Shown here: piece after piece, positions 51,061 through 63,000 of the stretch | Layout of the letters: each line of letters begins with the position of its first letter | Position numbering within the stretch: position 1 is the first letter of the stretch | Assembly: GCF_001522545.3 (NCBI RefSeq) | Contig: NC_031779.1 | Location: 3,024,763-3,088,762, forward strand | Source of the DNA: Parus major | Lineage: Eukaryota; Chordata; Aves; Passeriformes; Paridae | DNA length: 64,000 bases | Direction: 5' to 3' | Translations under genes and position numbers: made by a program | The notes under the pieces: generated by a model | Databases searched by the model: none | What the model was told of the DNA's origin: nothing | What the model saw: the letters and a program-made list of their open reading frames with translations, nothing else

Positions 51061-51597
51061 AATCAGAAGGAAAGAATTAGAGCAGCCTTATTGATATAAA
51101 AGCTGATGACAACATGTCATCCAGGTACAGAAAGGAAAGTAATGCTAACTTTAGAGAACACTTCACTTGAGAGTAAAGGCTGAGGAAGAAATAACCAATC
51201 TTCTCTCCCCTCCATCAAAAATTCAGCTGCTGAGTGTTTTTGAGAGGAAAAGAAGGCAGTGGCAACTCTTCCTCAGTTTATTCCCAACAGAAGACAACAA
51301 GATGCTGCTTTCCTTGCCCAAATTGCTCCATTTGAACCTCCCAAGAAAGCCACATCCCTCTTGGGCTCTGAGTAATTTTGTCTTTCAGCTTTACTCTTTG
51401 GCCTTAATGCCAAAAGGACACCCAAGTGTTTGCCACAGGGAAGTTTGATGTGGACTGTGTACTGTACCACTATTGTCAAGCAATACTGAGCCCCACAGTC
51501 ACTTCAAACAAGATTATAACCCAAGCAAAGAAAAACAAACCAACACCAATTCAGAAGTTGAAGACCAGAGTCTGAAGAACTTTGTGCCTTGCAAGAG

Positions 51598-51653
51598 AAC
51601 TACAGTACACAGAGTTAGAAAAGGAAAACTACAATACACAAAGTTAGAAAAAT
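51598..51653 (+). repeat. 29-bp tandem duplication
   Basis: AACTACAGTACACAGAGTTAG (from 51598) recurs as AACTACAATACACAAAGTTAG (from 51627) with two substitutions. It is a two-copy tandem repeat. Confidence 0.85.
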
Positions 51654-52534
51654 ATTTGAATAATTTGAGTACCTTAAATGTTAGGAAGAACCTTATGGAA
51701 GATAAATATAACAGAAGGCACTATCACTCTTGTCAAACCTGCAAGGAGCTCCTCAAAGGAGCAGTTATTTTGTAGTTTCTTCACTGTACAACCACTTCAT
51801 ATATCCCCTCTTTGGAGTTCACCTCCCCTCTTCTCACCTTCTTCAGTCTCCTACCAGGACGAACCAGGAGAGAGCACCAGTAACCATACAGCACCCAAGC
51901 CTGCTTTTACAGGTAGGGAAAAGAAGAAACAGGACACTGGGAGAAGGAGGAGCTGAGGGGAGGTTCAGGAATTAGGCTTCTTTTCAATCCCAGGCTGAAG
52001 ACATGTAAGCCTTCTCTGCTTCTCAGTCTTCCTCAGTATCCAGTAAAAAAAATATTGATGCAAACTACAGTTGTCAATCAGAAGAGAAAAGCAATGGGAA
52101 ACATACCTGCCCTTTACACAGCTTAAAAGCTCATTAATTTAAAGGCAAAAAGAACACAGCATGAAAGAGTGCTTTAGACTGTTGTGTAGACTAAAACGTG
52201 GCTTACATCCCACTAAATTCTTGTCTTTCATTGTGCTTCTACATTGTCACTTGGGCTGTATCACAGGAGCAGCCCTGTTCAGCTTGCCTTCCAGTCCTGT
52301 CTGCGTGGTGCAGGACTCCCCAGAGATGTTCTGGGGCTTGCAGAGCAGACTGAGCACACAGTGTGAGCATGGTCCCCTGTGCTGGAGTCTGAAACACAGA
52401 GTGTGTGCCCCTTGTTTCTGACACCTGGCTCTGAGATCCACAAAAACATTGAATTTCATACAATATGAAATTTATGAGCATGTTTTCAAGGTGATACATG
52501 AAAACAACTGCTAAAGTTATATAGAAAAGTTAAA

Positions 52535-53000
52535 AGTGTGAGTGTGTAGATTAGAGAGTTTTCTTAAGTCATTGGGTGAAAAAGTTAGTTTAGAGTTTAA
52601 AATAATTTCAAAAGCAGAAGACAGGATGGAGGATTTAGAATGTTGTTTCTTTTCCTTCTTCTTTCTTCTTCATGTTCTTCTTCTAGAGGTTTTTGGGTAA
52701 TAGTGAGTGATTGGACAGAAAATGCCACAGTGCAGCACACAGGTGTTGAATCATTAAATCATTAAGAAAAATAATATATGTATCTACTGTTAATTGGATA
52801 AGAATAAGTAGAAAGATAAAAGAACTGCATGGCTTGAACCCATTTTGTACCATCACAACAAAATGAGCCAGGTTGTGGTGAATTGAACTTGTGCAGAAAG
52901 TCTGGAGAGACCTGCCAAGTTTTATAATGACATCCTAATAAACAGGAGAAACAAGATTCTAACGAGCTTTGGAGTTTTCTTCTGGCCCGGAGAACTGAGA
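52535..53000 (+). mobile_element. Possible endogenous-retrovirus LTR remnant
   Basis: The organisation resembles a solo LTR. A U3-like region carries a polypyrimidine block (52647-52684). It is followed by GGTTTTTGGGTAATAGTGAG, then AATAAA at 52937-52942 close to the 3' side with a TTTATAAT just before it. No gag/pol/env remnants flank it. The ends are uncertain and I found no target-site duplication, so it is either a solo LTR or non-element DNA that happens to carry these signals. Confidence 0.4.
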
Positions 53001-53874
53001 TAAGCAGGACTCCCCGTGAGAGAGTATCCTAAAGGAGCTCAGCCCAGAGAGGACTGAGAAATCCAGGAGTGAGGAAGAGTACAAAAGAAGTGCAGCAGAA
53101 TGGAGAGAGAAAAAACACAAATTAAAAGTCTCACCCTGTCCTGCTGGCCCTGCAGGCAGGAGTTCAGCCCAGGGTGCCCTGACAGCAGAAGCCTGGTGTG
53201 CAGTGAGGGAGGAATTGCTGCCAGGGCTGGGCTCAAGCACAGCCCCGGGCCCACACTTGCTCTGCAGTTTAGATGTACCTGCTGACAGCCCTGAGCTGTC
53301 ATTGCAACTTCATTTCATTTATATCTCCTTCACTAGACTCTGTCAATCAAAATGACAATTAAGGCTGCCACCAGTCAAATGCAATTCTGGATAACTCAGA
53401 GGAGGTGAACTCACTCACTGTACAAATCCTGACAAATTGGCTATCACCTCCTTCCTTCCTTTTTTTATTTTTTTTTTTAAGTAACCATGTGAGCTGTTTC
53501 TTGCATTTCTAGTAATCCTATTAACTTCCAAAGTGATGCAGCATGGGATCCCAGCCAGCCAGTGAGAATTAATGGCCAGTGGAAAGGCTGCCTGTGATAG
53601 ATTGAGCTTTCATGCAAAGAAAATTGGAAATGCAAGTGAAAGAGTCAATGGAATAAGCTGCAGTAGCCTGGGGCCCTGCCAACAACTGAGTGAAAAATAT
53701 CTACAAAACACACTGTACAGCTCACTGCAATAATCTGACCCTCAGGTCATGTGCAGAGTAGATTGCTCAGGCCACAGAAAAATAAATTCAGATGTCAACA
53801 CATTGCTACCAACCTCAGGTGGAGCTGCCAACTCATTAATGGAATGAAGCTTTGGGGTTGGGGGGTGAGAAGAT

Positions 53875-53910
53875 AAGGTTTTGGAGAAGATGTTTTGTTT
53901 TGGAGAAGAT
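53875..53910 (+). repeat. Short direct duplication
   Basis: TTTTGGAGAAGAT occurs twice (about 53879 and 53898) within a purine/T-rich stretch. Confidence 0.75.
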
Positions 53911-56464
53911 CCAAACCATCCAAGACTTTTATGTATGGGGGAGGCCTGTAAAAGGCCACAGAACACCAAGTCCTTCACCACAGCTCTGTGTCTGCTCACC
54001 TCTGTGTCAGTTAATAGAAACTGATGGCAGCTTTTCTAGCAGAACACACCTGAGATAAATGCAAAGTTTTCCTTCTTTTGGCAGCAAACCAGTGTTTCAT
54101 TATCCAGGATCTGAGATGGAGCTTCAAGGCCTCGGTCAAACTGAAGGGCTAAGGCAATTTGATTGGAACTCTCTAGCCCTCTTCATTTGAAGCAAAAATC
54201 TCCTAGTTTTAGCTTCCTGATGCATTCTGCTTCTATAAAAGATTTTCCAGTAAAAAAACAAAAATCTCCAAATCTGACAGGTGGTTCTGGAAGATAATCA
54301 TCCTTTCATTGGAGGAATGGGAACAAACCTAACCAGTTTAGATGCACAAGCCCATAAAGGAATGCTTGAAAGCCAGGATTTGTTTGTCTGCAACAACAGA
54401 GGATAAGCTGTATTGGTTTCCTAGGGCCACATGTAGGCAGACCACAGTCATACAAGAGCTTTTATTGTCACACAAAAGCAGAGAGAAACACAACTGACTT
54501 CATTCTGAGCCTTCAACACTGTTCTTTTATCATTTGTGATGCTCTGCATTAAAGCAGTGTACATGGTACCAAGAACACAAGAATCAACTTTATCATTCTC
54601 ATAAATAAGATTTTCTTGGCCCTGTAATGAACAGAAGCAGATAAAGATGCCTTGAGATGCTCTTTAGTCCTATGTACCACCTACATTATCCAAATGTCAC
54701 ACAAACTGCTCACTTGTATCAAAACACATCTGGAGAAAAATTTATCACTGACATAGTCCAATATGCTTAGATTCTGTAAATCAAGTGTACAGGGCTGTCT
54801 GCTCACTCAGCTACTTCTGAAGAGATACACTTGTGTCCAAGGAAAAATTTTCACCACAAAACAAGACACCCAATAATAAACATGTTTGGTTGGGGGGGTT
54901 TTCTGTGTGTTCCAAGTGATTTCAAGCAAGAGATGTAAATATTCCACCTCTGGAGTCTAATTTCTGTAGGAGTGAAGCTAATTACCTTTTGGAAGAAGTG
55001 ACTTCTGACTAGCACTCTACTTAATTCATTCTGTCAGCGTGTACTTTAGTGGTCTGTGTGGGAGACTGACTTTGTCCAAGACTGATGCTCTCTACTTTAT
55101 AAATTGAATTCACTGATGCATAATTGAGCCCTTGACTATATTGAGCATTTGCTTCACCAGACCCTCTTCTTGCTTACTTTTGCTATATTTGCTCTGTGAA
55201 AAATATGCTGCTTTCATTCTGGGGAATGAAAAATTGAGAGCCATGCTGAGCATGCTTGGAGCCCTGCAGAAGTAGGTAACATTTGATACATGTCAAGTAA
55301 CACCTTTGATTTCTATTTTGCTTTTTTATTTTTTTTAACAACATTATTTTTAAGCAAATCTTGTTGGAAGCAAAAAAACCCAGTTAGTGTTTGTTTTGAA
55401 ACAGTAATTATTCTGGTTTTGGATAGACAAGGAGCAGGCTGATTCCATAGCTTGCTGTGAACTTGTTTGTATCTTACAAAGCTTACTGGGCTGCTCAGAG
55501 TCTGAAACCTTTCAAAGAGCCCACCCAGCATTGACTGTACAGCACCCACAGCACACACCCTGTCACACACCTCAGATACTTCATCTGCAAAATGAGGGAA
55601 CATGTTTTTACTTGATGAGTCCCACGGGGAGGCCAGTTTCCTTATCCCTCTGTCAGTGCTAATTAATAACATATCACGATTGGTTCTCACTCAGGCAGAG
55701 AGAAGCACAGTACAGCAGGATTACCATTCTAAGTGCCATTTGTCTCTCTGTTACTGAACTTCCAGGCTTTGTTCCAAAGAGATTTGAAAGATGTTGGGAA
55801 GCAGCTGCACAGAGCTAATGTCTGACAGGCACAAGTGTCTGAGCAGAGCAGCGTGAGGCAGGTGTAAGCAGCCCCAGCACAGAGCCCTACCCCAGGGGCT
55901 GTGCTGTGTCCCACAGCTGCCCTGCTAGGATCGCCTGCACTCGCAGTTTCTGCTGCATCTCAACTGGCAGAAAGCTTGCCTGCTTTTCTGTGGATGTGAA
56001 ATGTGGAAAGGCACCAAAGTGCTGTTAGCACCACGCAAAATGGATCAGATAACAAGAAAGGAAGAAGCAAAAATCAAGTTTTATCCAGCATGCCTATTTG
56101 GAGAAGCGTATTTGGGGCCAAACATCACCAGACCTTTTGACAGAGGGGTCTGTGTGGGCCAAGAGGACAGAACTGCTTGAAGTAATGGTACAGGAAAGTC
56201 AGACCATTACTGCAGGGATTGCTTGTAACACCCCTTAAACTCTTTTTGCTGTAAGGATGAACTATGTGACTATGTTAGCCTGGAACAGAGAAGCTTATTC
56301 CACAAACATAACATAATTCCACCTCACTTGGATATAATGGAAATTCTGCTAAAACCTTTGAGGATCTCGTTAATCTTCCCTGGCTTAATTTACGACAACT
56401 TTCTAATTCTGGTGAATTTCAAACCTAGTGTTTGAAAGAGAGGACAATACTGAGGTTACCAACT

Positions 56465-56537
56465 CCATCTCAATTAAAAATCAAGTTTAAATCAGTTTAA
56501 TCACGCTAAAAATCAAGTTTACCATCTCAATTAAAAA
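56465..56537 (+). repeat. Interleaved direct repeats
   Basis: CCATCTCAATTAAAAA occurs at 56465-56480 and 56522-56537, while TAAAAATCAAGTTTA occurs at 56475-56489 and again just before the second copy. The arrangement indicates a partial duplication with rearranged order. Confidence 0.8.
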
Positions 56538-57533
56538 CTGTACTTGCCCCAGACTTCCTTCATGATGTGGCCAAGCTGCTCCCTGCCCATTTTGCAGACA
56601 CAGAGAATATTCTTCCTTCACCAACTGGTGTCCCCATATGGGACACTACAAATGGATGCTCCTTGGAGTGGGGATGATGTTCCAGAGTGTACAGCAGCAC
56701 TCAGTGCAACAGGGCTCTGATTTTAAACCACTGAAAACCTAAGAGTGTGTCATAGTGTATATAACAATCACCTCTGGATGGGGGATTTTCTGTTTGACAA
56801 ATCTCTGCTTATCAGCAGCACTCATCCCCACCAGATTTCCATGCACAGGAAATAAAAGAAGTCATAACAAAGAAAATTGAGCAATAATTAGAACTAATTT
56901 CAGGTAATATAACATGTAGCTAAACTGGAAATAACTGTGCTGGGAATTCTATGTTGCACATACAGTAGTTTGCCATCATTGTACATTTTTAGGTTTCCTT
57001 TGTTGGGTTTTGTCAAGAATGTATCTGTGGTATTTTTACTGGCACATGTAAGGTATCTCATGATTGCCATTCATAACAAAATGGGGACAGGTTGTCACAA
57101 GCTTCACTTTTTTTCTGGAAGCCCTTGGGTTTCTCTGCACCAGTTAGGCAGATTGCTTTTGACATGTGGGTTGCACTTGCAGATGCCAGTCACAGAGCAG
57201 CAGAGAGCTTCAGAGCAGCCTCTGTTATCCCTCCAGCTCTAGAGGTCACTGCACAACCAGGATTACACTCAATACTGGACCTAGAGCCTCTGGCTCACCC
57301 ACAGCTGAACAGACCCTGGGGTGTCACAGGGCAAGGCCCACATTCTTAAGATTTTTAGGTTCTCCTTAAGTGTATAATTAACATCATATTCTGCACCTTG
57401 GTTTATAATAGTCCTCAAATAAATCATATTCAGAAGACATTCAAATGAAGGCTGCTATGAAAAATAGTAAGAGTACTACCTGATAATACAAAGGTCTACA
57501 TTTTCTGAATTTTTGGAAAGTATTAGAGATTTA

Positions 57534-57696
57534 TTGTTTGTTTGGTTTGGTTTTGAGTTTTTGTTGTTGCTGTTGTTGTGTGGGTTTTTGTTTTGTTGTT
57601 TTGGTTTTTGTGGGGTTTTTTGGTTTTTTGTGGTTTCTTTTTGTTTTGGTGGGTTTTTTTGGTTTTGGGGTTTTTTTGGTTTTTTTAATTTTTTTT

Positions 57697-57738
<42 letters not shown>

Positions 57739-57740
57739 TT
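57534..57740 (+). repeat. G/T-only tract ending in (TG)17
   Basis: About 165 bases are almost purely G and T (TTTGG, TTGTTG and GGGG/TTTTTT blocks), followed by a T-run. A perfect dinucleotide array TG x17 then runs from 57701 to 57734. The strand asymmetry is extreme. The open frames through it (Phe/Leu/Gly/Cys/Val-rich) are artefacts of composition. Z-DNA at the TG array is plausible. Confidence 0.95.
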
Positions 57741-59499
57741 TAAAATGAGGTTAATGCAGAGAAGTTTTCTGCATGTATAAACTGTCCTGTCTGGAATAAC
57801 TGAAGTTCAACATGTACTGGAGCAGGACCCTAGGATGTGATTTCCAAGTCCTGGAACACAAAGGAGTAAATTATTTACAAACATATTGTGTAAAATTTGG
57901 CTGAATTACACTGCAGAAAATCTGTTCCCAAGCTCTTAAAAGCCCAGTAAAGTTCTTTACAATTGATTTAATGCCAACCTTTGCTTATTCTATTTTCACC
58001 TTACGGAACTGCACAGGACCCAGCACAGCAGCAGCTGGTGGTGGAATCAGATGAGACCTTTCCTAAGAAGACTGAAACATAATCAGCTCCATTGCCCATA
58101 TTCAAAAGCAGGGGTGGATATGATACCCCACCTTAATGTCTATTTACACATAGGAGAAGAAACAGTCACATGAGTCTCAGAAGCATTTGGAAAGATCCAG
58201 AGAGAAAAAAAGCACATTTCCAGTTTCCTCAAGTATCTTTCCACTGTGTCTGCTATGATGAAGATGGACAGTCGTGATGCATTATTTAGAGTTGGGAATG
58301 CCCCAGAGCCAAAGGAAGCACACTGTTGGCAAGAGAACTGCTGTGAAATGCAGGGCAAGCATGGTTTGCCATGACACCATGGCACAGCTGAAGCTTTTCA
58401 GGGGTAACAGAATTATTCTTTCTGGAAGGAATCCATACTCATGAAGAAAGATATTTCTCAAAGGCACAAAGAAGCATAAAACCTCAGCTCTCTCCTTTAA
58501 CAATTCTTACTCTCCATTATTTCCTTTATTTCATGGGCCTATTTCAAGGGTCATATATTAATTGTGACGTTCTTGCTCCTGCAAAACAAGTCTCTTCTCT
58601 GACCAGACTTTCCTCTCCAGCTTTATTCCAAAGTTGTCCTCTTATCATTCCAGCCTAACTGACATTTCCCTCCTCAAGATCACTCCAGGGGTTTACTCTC
58701 AAGTAACTACATGAACAAACATAGCACATGAGGAGAAGTCTGCACCTCAAGAGCAGATACAACTCCAGCTCTCAAGGGGTCATGCCAAAGCTGAATGGGC
58801 ACATGAAAGCCTGCAGCTCCAGGGTAATGAAGCTTTAGTGTTGCAATTTGCTCTTAGAAAGTCATTCTGGTGAAGCTGGCCAAAGCTTTTTAAATGTTTG
58901 GACACAAATTACTGCACGTTAATTAGCAGCCCGGAGCTATAAGCATGGAAATGCCATTTGAAACACTCATAGCATCATTTGCACATATTTGTGGCAAAAC
59001 CTAAACAGGATTGCAGTGTTTGAGACAGCAAATTGAAGACAAGTCATAAACTTCTCCAGGAAGTTAATGTCCAGCATTTTTCAGGAGCTGAGCAAACATA
59101 AGTGCTAAAGTAAGAGTGAAGTCCAATGTAGGTTCTCACATCCACACAACTAACACTAGCCCATTTATATTCAGAGAAGATGTATTGCACTCTGGAGTTT
59201 ATCTGTTATGTGACATACAAAAATGCTGCCTAATGAGGACTGACCTAGTTTTAAGAATGGAGGGAGCACCCTCTGTTTGCTTCTCCTTCCACTGCTCATT
59301 AGCAAGTCCCTTCCCCTCTGACAGTCCCTGACCAAGCCAGTACAACACATGGCTGATAATGGCATTTTATTCACTATTCCTTTAGGATCTCATTGGGTGA
59401 CAGTAACCATAAATTCCCCAGGGGAAACAAACTGCACCTGTGTTGGAAACTGAAAAATAGAAACTTCTACAGATTCTGAAGGGTTCTTAGAAAGAGCTT
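57741..59499. other. Intergenic, no gene recognised; includes a possible conserved element
   Basis: No exon was assigned. The part at about 58880-59020 stands out. It contains ACGTTAATTAGCAGC (homeodomain-type TAATTA core), an octamer-like ATTTGCACAT and several balanced AT/GC motifs, in a texture typical of conserved enhancers. Conservation cannot be tested here. Confidence 0.35.
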
Positions 59500-60055
59500 A
59501 GACTGATGTAGTGATGAAGGTACACAGACATTGGGTAGAGAAATGATAAACTTGTGTTCCTATAGTTACAAGTGAGAATATGCCTAAAGTAAGTAAGTAA
59601 GAAATTATATTAGGTAAAATAGTTTGAGGTTTGAACTGCAATAGTGTGACTTACAGAGTAGGTTAGAGATCTAGAAACTATAACAGAGGTGTGCATGAGT
59701 ATGTGACCTGTCAGCTCAGTGGCCAAGAGAGAGATGCAGTGCAGCAAAATTAAGCAAAGGTGAGAGGTTAATAACAAGTTTTGTGTCAACTGTCTATTGG
59801 GCTAAAATGTTCTATATGGCTGTGCAAAGAGGGAACTCCCCAAGCTGTGGCTGACTTGTTGCTTCTATAAACCTCATGCCTTGAGACTGATCTCTTATCT
59901 GGCTCCTTGAGCAATAAATCATTTCAAAGCAAGGTGGTCCCATCCCTTGTTTTTCATCTGGACACACCTGAAGCTCAGGGGCTTCTTGATACTCATCTTT
60001 ATAGCAGGGGCCAGAGAAGTGTTCAGAGCCCCTGGCTGGGGAACCTGTTTGAAGA
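59500..60055 (+). mobile_element. Probable endogenous-retrovirus solo LTR
   Basis: TATAAA at 59866-59871 is followed 42 bases later by AATAAA at 59913-59918, then ATTTCAAAGCAAGGTGGTCCC. This compact promoter-to-polyA arrangement is characteristic of a retroviral LTR with a short R region. Upstream is about 350 bp of U3-like sequence. I saw no internal retroviral coding remnants, so it is probably a solo LTR. The start (perhaps the TGTAGTGATG near 59505) and the end are approximate, and no target-site duplication was found. Confidence 0.5.
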
Positions 60056-63000
60056 GTAGTTACTTCAGCAGCATTAAATACACCATAAGGAGGAGACAAC
60101 ACTGCAAAGCAAATTAAAATATTTCTCTGATTGCATTGAAAATTCAGCTCCAATTAAAAATCATTGACACTGAGGAAAAAAAGGATCATGCAAGGCTCCT
60201 GAATTAGAAGTCCAAGAGAGGCCTCTCACCCAGGCAGATTTAATGAAATATTATTTCAAAAGCAGAGATCATGACTGCACAGCAAAAGCACTTCATCATA
60301 CGGAATGTGAGTCATAATACATCTACATCCTAAATAGAAAAGATATAGCCAAGGTCAAAGGGGAAAGGAAAGCTGATGAGGTGGAGGGACTGTGCCCAAA
60401 ATCATGCTGCAGACCCAAGCCAGCTCTAAAATTTGTGTCCTGACTCTGCTCAAGCAGTCCTGAACAGCTACTGTTCACTGCATGATCTTCCTTCAAATGG
60501 TCACATGTGGATTAAACTAAACACCTTACATCCAATTTCTGAATTAAAATCCCTTTTTTTTTTTTTGTCATATAACCAATGTCTTCCACATGTGCCTTGA
60601 AAACTTACCTGGAAATATACCTGGAAAACTTGCATTTGCTCCTGCAAAAATTCACTGCTGGAAATGTATCACACATCTTTATATACTCAATAAATTATAA
60701 GTTTTTGCATGTCTATTTTCTCTACTATTTTTATTACTTTTTTTAATAACACAGATAAAAGCTAAAATCCTTTAGTCATGAAATTATAAAGTTGTCAGGA
60801 TTAGGGAGCTGCTGAATTATCTGAAATTACTTAAGTTTGTATATACAAAGAAACTGCAACTGAATCAGACTAATAAACAAGTAGTTGCATGAAAAGCTAC
60901 TGGGTAACAAGTAATTCAATTTCAACAAAAGAACAGTAATGCAAAAAGAAACATAAGTACATTTCTCACTGCCTCTTATTGCACATGTGAAAAACAGGGG
61001 TGGTCTGCTCTTTTCACATCTGGGAAAGAGGAAAATTAACAGTCATTATAGTATGAATACAGTAATTGAGACAGTTCTTTCATATTTCTGTTCAGAATTA
61101 AAAACAGTAAAACATTCATTTTAATCTTGTGGGCATCAGCTCTATAAAGTACAGCTCTAGATATCAGGGTGAACAGTCATGTAACCTTTGTAAAAGATTA
61201 TGTGACTGAAATGTTCCTGAACTACAGCCAGCTGAAAACCCTCAACTTTTCCATAGAAAGGATGAAACACGTTTTTATTCTTAACTAAGATACACGAGGG
61301 AAGTCCATATGCAAGGAACCTCTGATTTTCCTGCTGAAACTCTAAAATGCCATCTAAAATGACATGCAATTGCCAGTGGACTAAGCTGCCATTCTTGAGA
61401 CATTTTCTTTCCCTGCTGCCTGCCCTGCCCATGTGGACTGACATTCCCCACAGAAACCAGCACACAAACCCACTCCCAAACCACTGCTTTCCTCAGTCTT
61501 GCCCTTCAAGGCAAATCACGTTCAGTTTTGACTCACATTCATATTTCAGGCTAAAGATTGCTGCCTGTCTAGTGCTGATTTGTGGCCCATTGAGCTCGCT
61601 GGCACAGGGAGAAGCAGTGCAAAGGGTCACAACTGATTTATCCCTCACAACTTAATGCACTGCCAAGTGCATGGCAGTCCTGAGAGTGAGCTGACACGAA
61701 GCTTAGCCCTGAAAATGGACTGTGGCCAGTGCCATGTCACAGTGATGATTTAATCCTGTTCTTATTTACACTGACTGCTAAATCATGGCTTTCTCCAGTC
61801 AATCAAGCATAGTTGCTTGCAGTCCTGCACATGCAGGAGCAGTTAGGTGAGGTACTGTAGATAAACAGTGATAAGTTTCCCTTGGTTCACTCTCACCCTC
61901 TGCCATCACTGCTAAAACTTATCAGTTCCTTTTCTTGGTGTCAGTTCTTCCATTTCAGAAAAATTCTGAGCAAGGACAGCATTGCAGTTCTTCCCACAAT
62001 TGTTTGGATAGGAAAGACTGAAAGAAAATGAATTAACAAAACAAACAAACAAACAAACAAGACATCAATGTGACACTATATTTTCTTACTGGTCTCTGGG
62101 ATAGCACGATTTATAAAAGCATGCCTTCAGCAAAAGAGGAAAAGGAAAGGCATATATATTTAAATATTAATAATTTCCACTGCTCTAAAGCATTAGAAAC
62201 TGCTCTGCTCACTACACACTAGAGAGCTGATCCCAGGACTAGAGGCATAACCCATCATAATCTTCCTAATGTGGGCAACACATTGATTTTTGTTCCTTTT
62301 ATTCATGCATCAAGACTCCCAGTGAGTGCACATGCACATACATATGTGTCTATTTGAGTGGGTGGAATAAAGACTAGAGATGGATGATTTTCTTTGGAGG
62401 TTTCAATCCATGTCTCTGGAGACAATAGCACTTGCCCTAACATTTTATGTTTCTCTGCTCCTTCCTGTAGGAGCTGTTGTCCCTGCCACTGTGAAATGAG
62501 AGTCTGAGCTGTGTCTCAGCTGAGAGCAAGCGGTGAAGCGTGATACAAACCCGACCTTCCCTCCTCTCTGCACGTAAATATGTTGTTTTTACACTGCTTC
62601 CAACCTAGGCTGAACTGAACTGGAAAGGACAGACTCATTCCTGATCCTGCAGCTAGTGCAGGATGTTGTACAGTGCACAAATCAGATCTCAGCTGAAGTC
62701 CCTGTTGGCAAATTGAGCCATGTCACAACTGTCTAGAAAAGCAGGAGAAATAGAGAGGAGAGCTAAATAAACTCTCAGGAAAGTAAACTGACAGGCCTGT
62801 ATCTTATTAGTCACTAGCAGTATTTCTCTCTGTTAAAAAAAAAAATAGAAGTGTGTGGCAATTGTTGTAGTTCTGCTGGTATTTTACTCCCATGGAAAAA
62901 GGTAATAGAAGAGACTTTGCCTGACACTCCTTACTGACACTTCTTACTCCCTGTTAGCCACTGACCAGCACTACATTTCAGAATAAATGCTTTTTTGCAA

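Larger units (their letters stand above)
39196..52534. other. Gene-poor intergenic or intronic DNA
   Basis: No known protein or RNA gene was recognised in these 13 kb. Open frames at 43376-43782, 46039-46332 and 49377-49802 have no recognisable domains and overlap open frames on the other strand. Two places with good splice acceptors (47768 and 50728) are listed separately as weak candidate exons. A (TTTG)n-like run lies at about 40982-41003 and a C-run at about 44786-44794. Confidence 0.5.
53001..57533. other. Intergenic, no gene recognised
   Basis: No exon, RNA gene or clear transposon was identified. T-rich runs lie near 53460-53480 and 55315-55340. Two interleaved short duplications lie at 56465-56537. 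Open frames (for example 55313-55690 minus and 56937-57242 plus) resemble no known family. Confidence 0.5.

Noticed and set aside
57513..57780. Phe/Leu/Gly/Cys/Val-rich hydrophobic open frames
   Set aside because: They are translations of a G/T-only tract and a TG microsatellite, not proteins.
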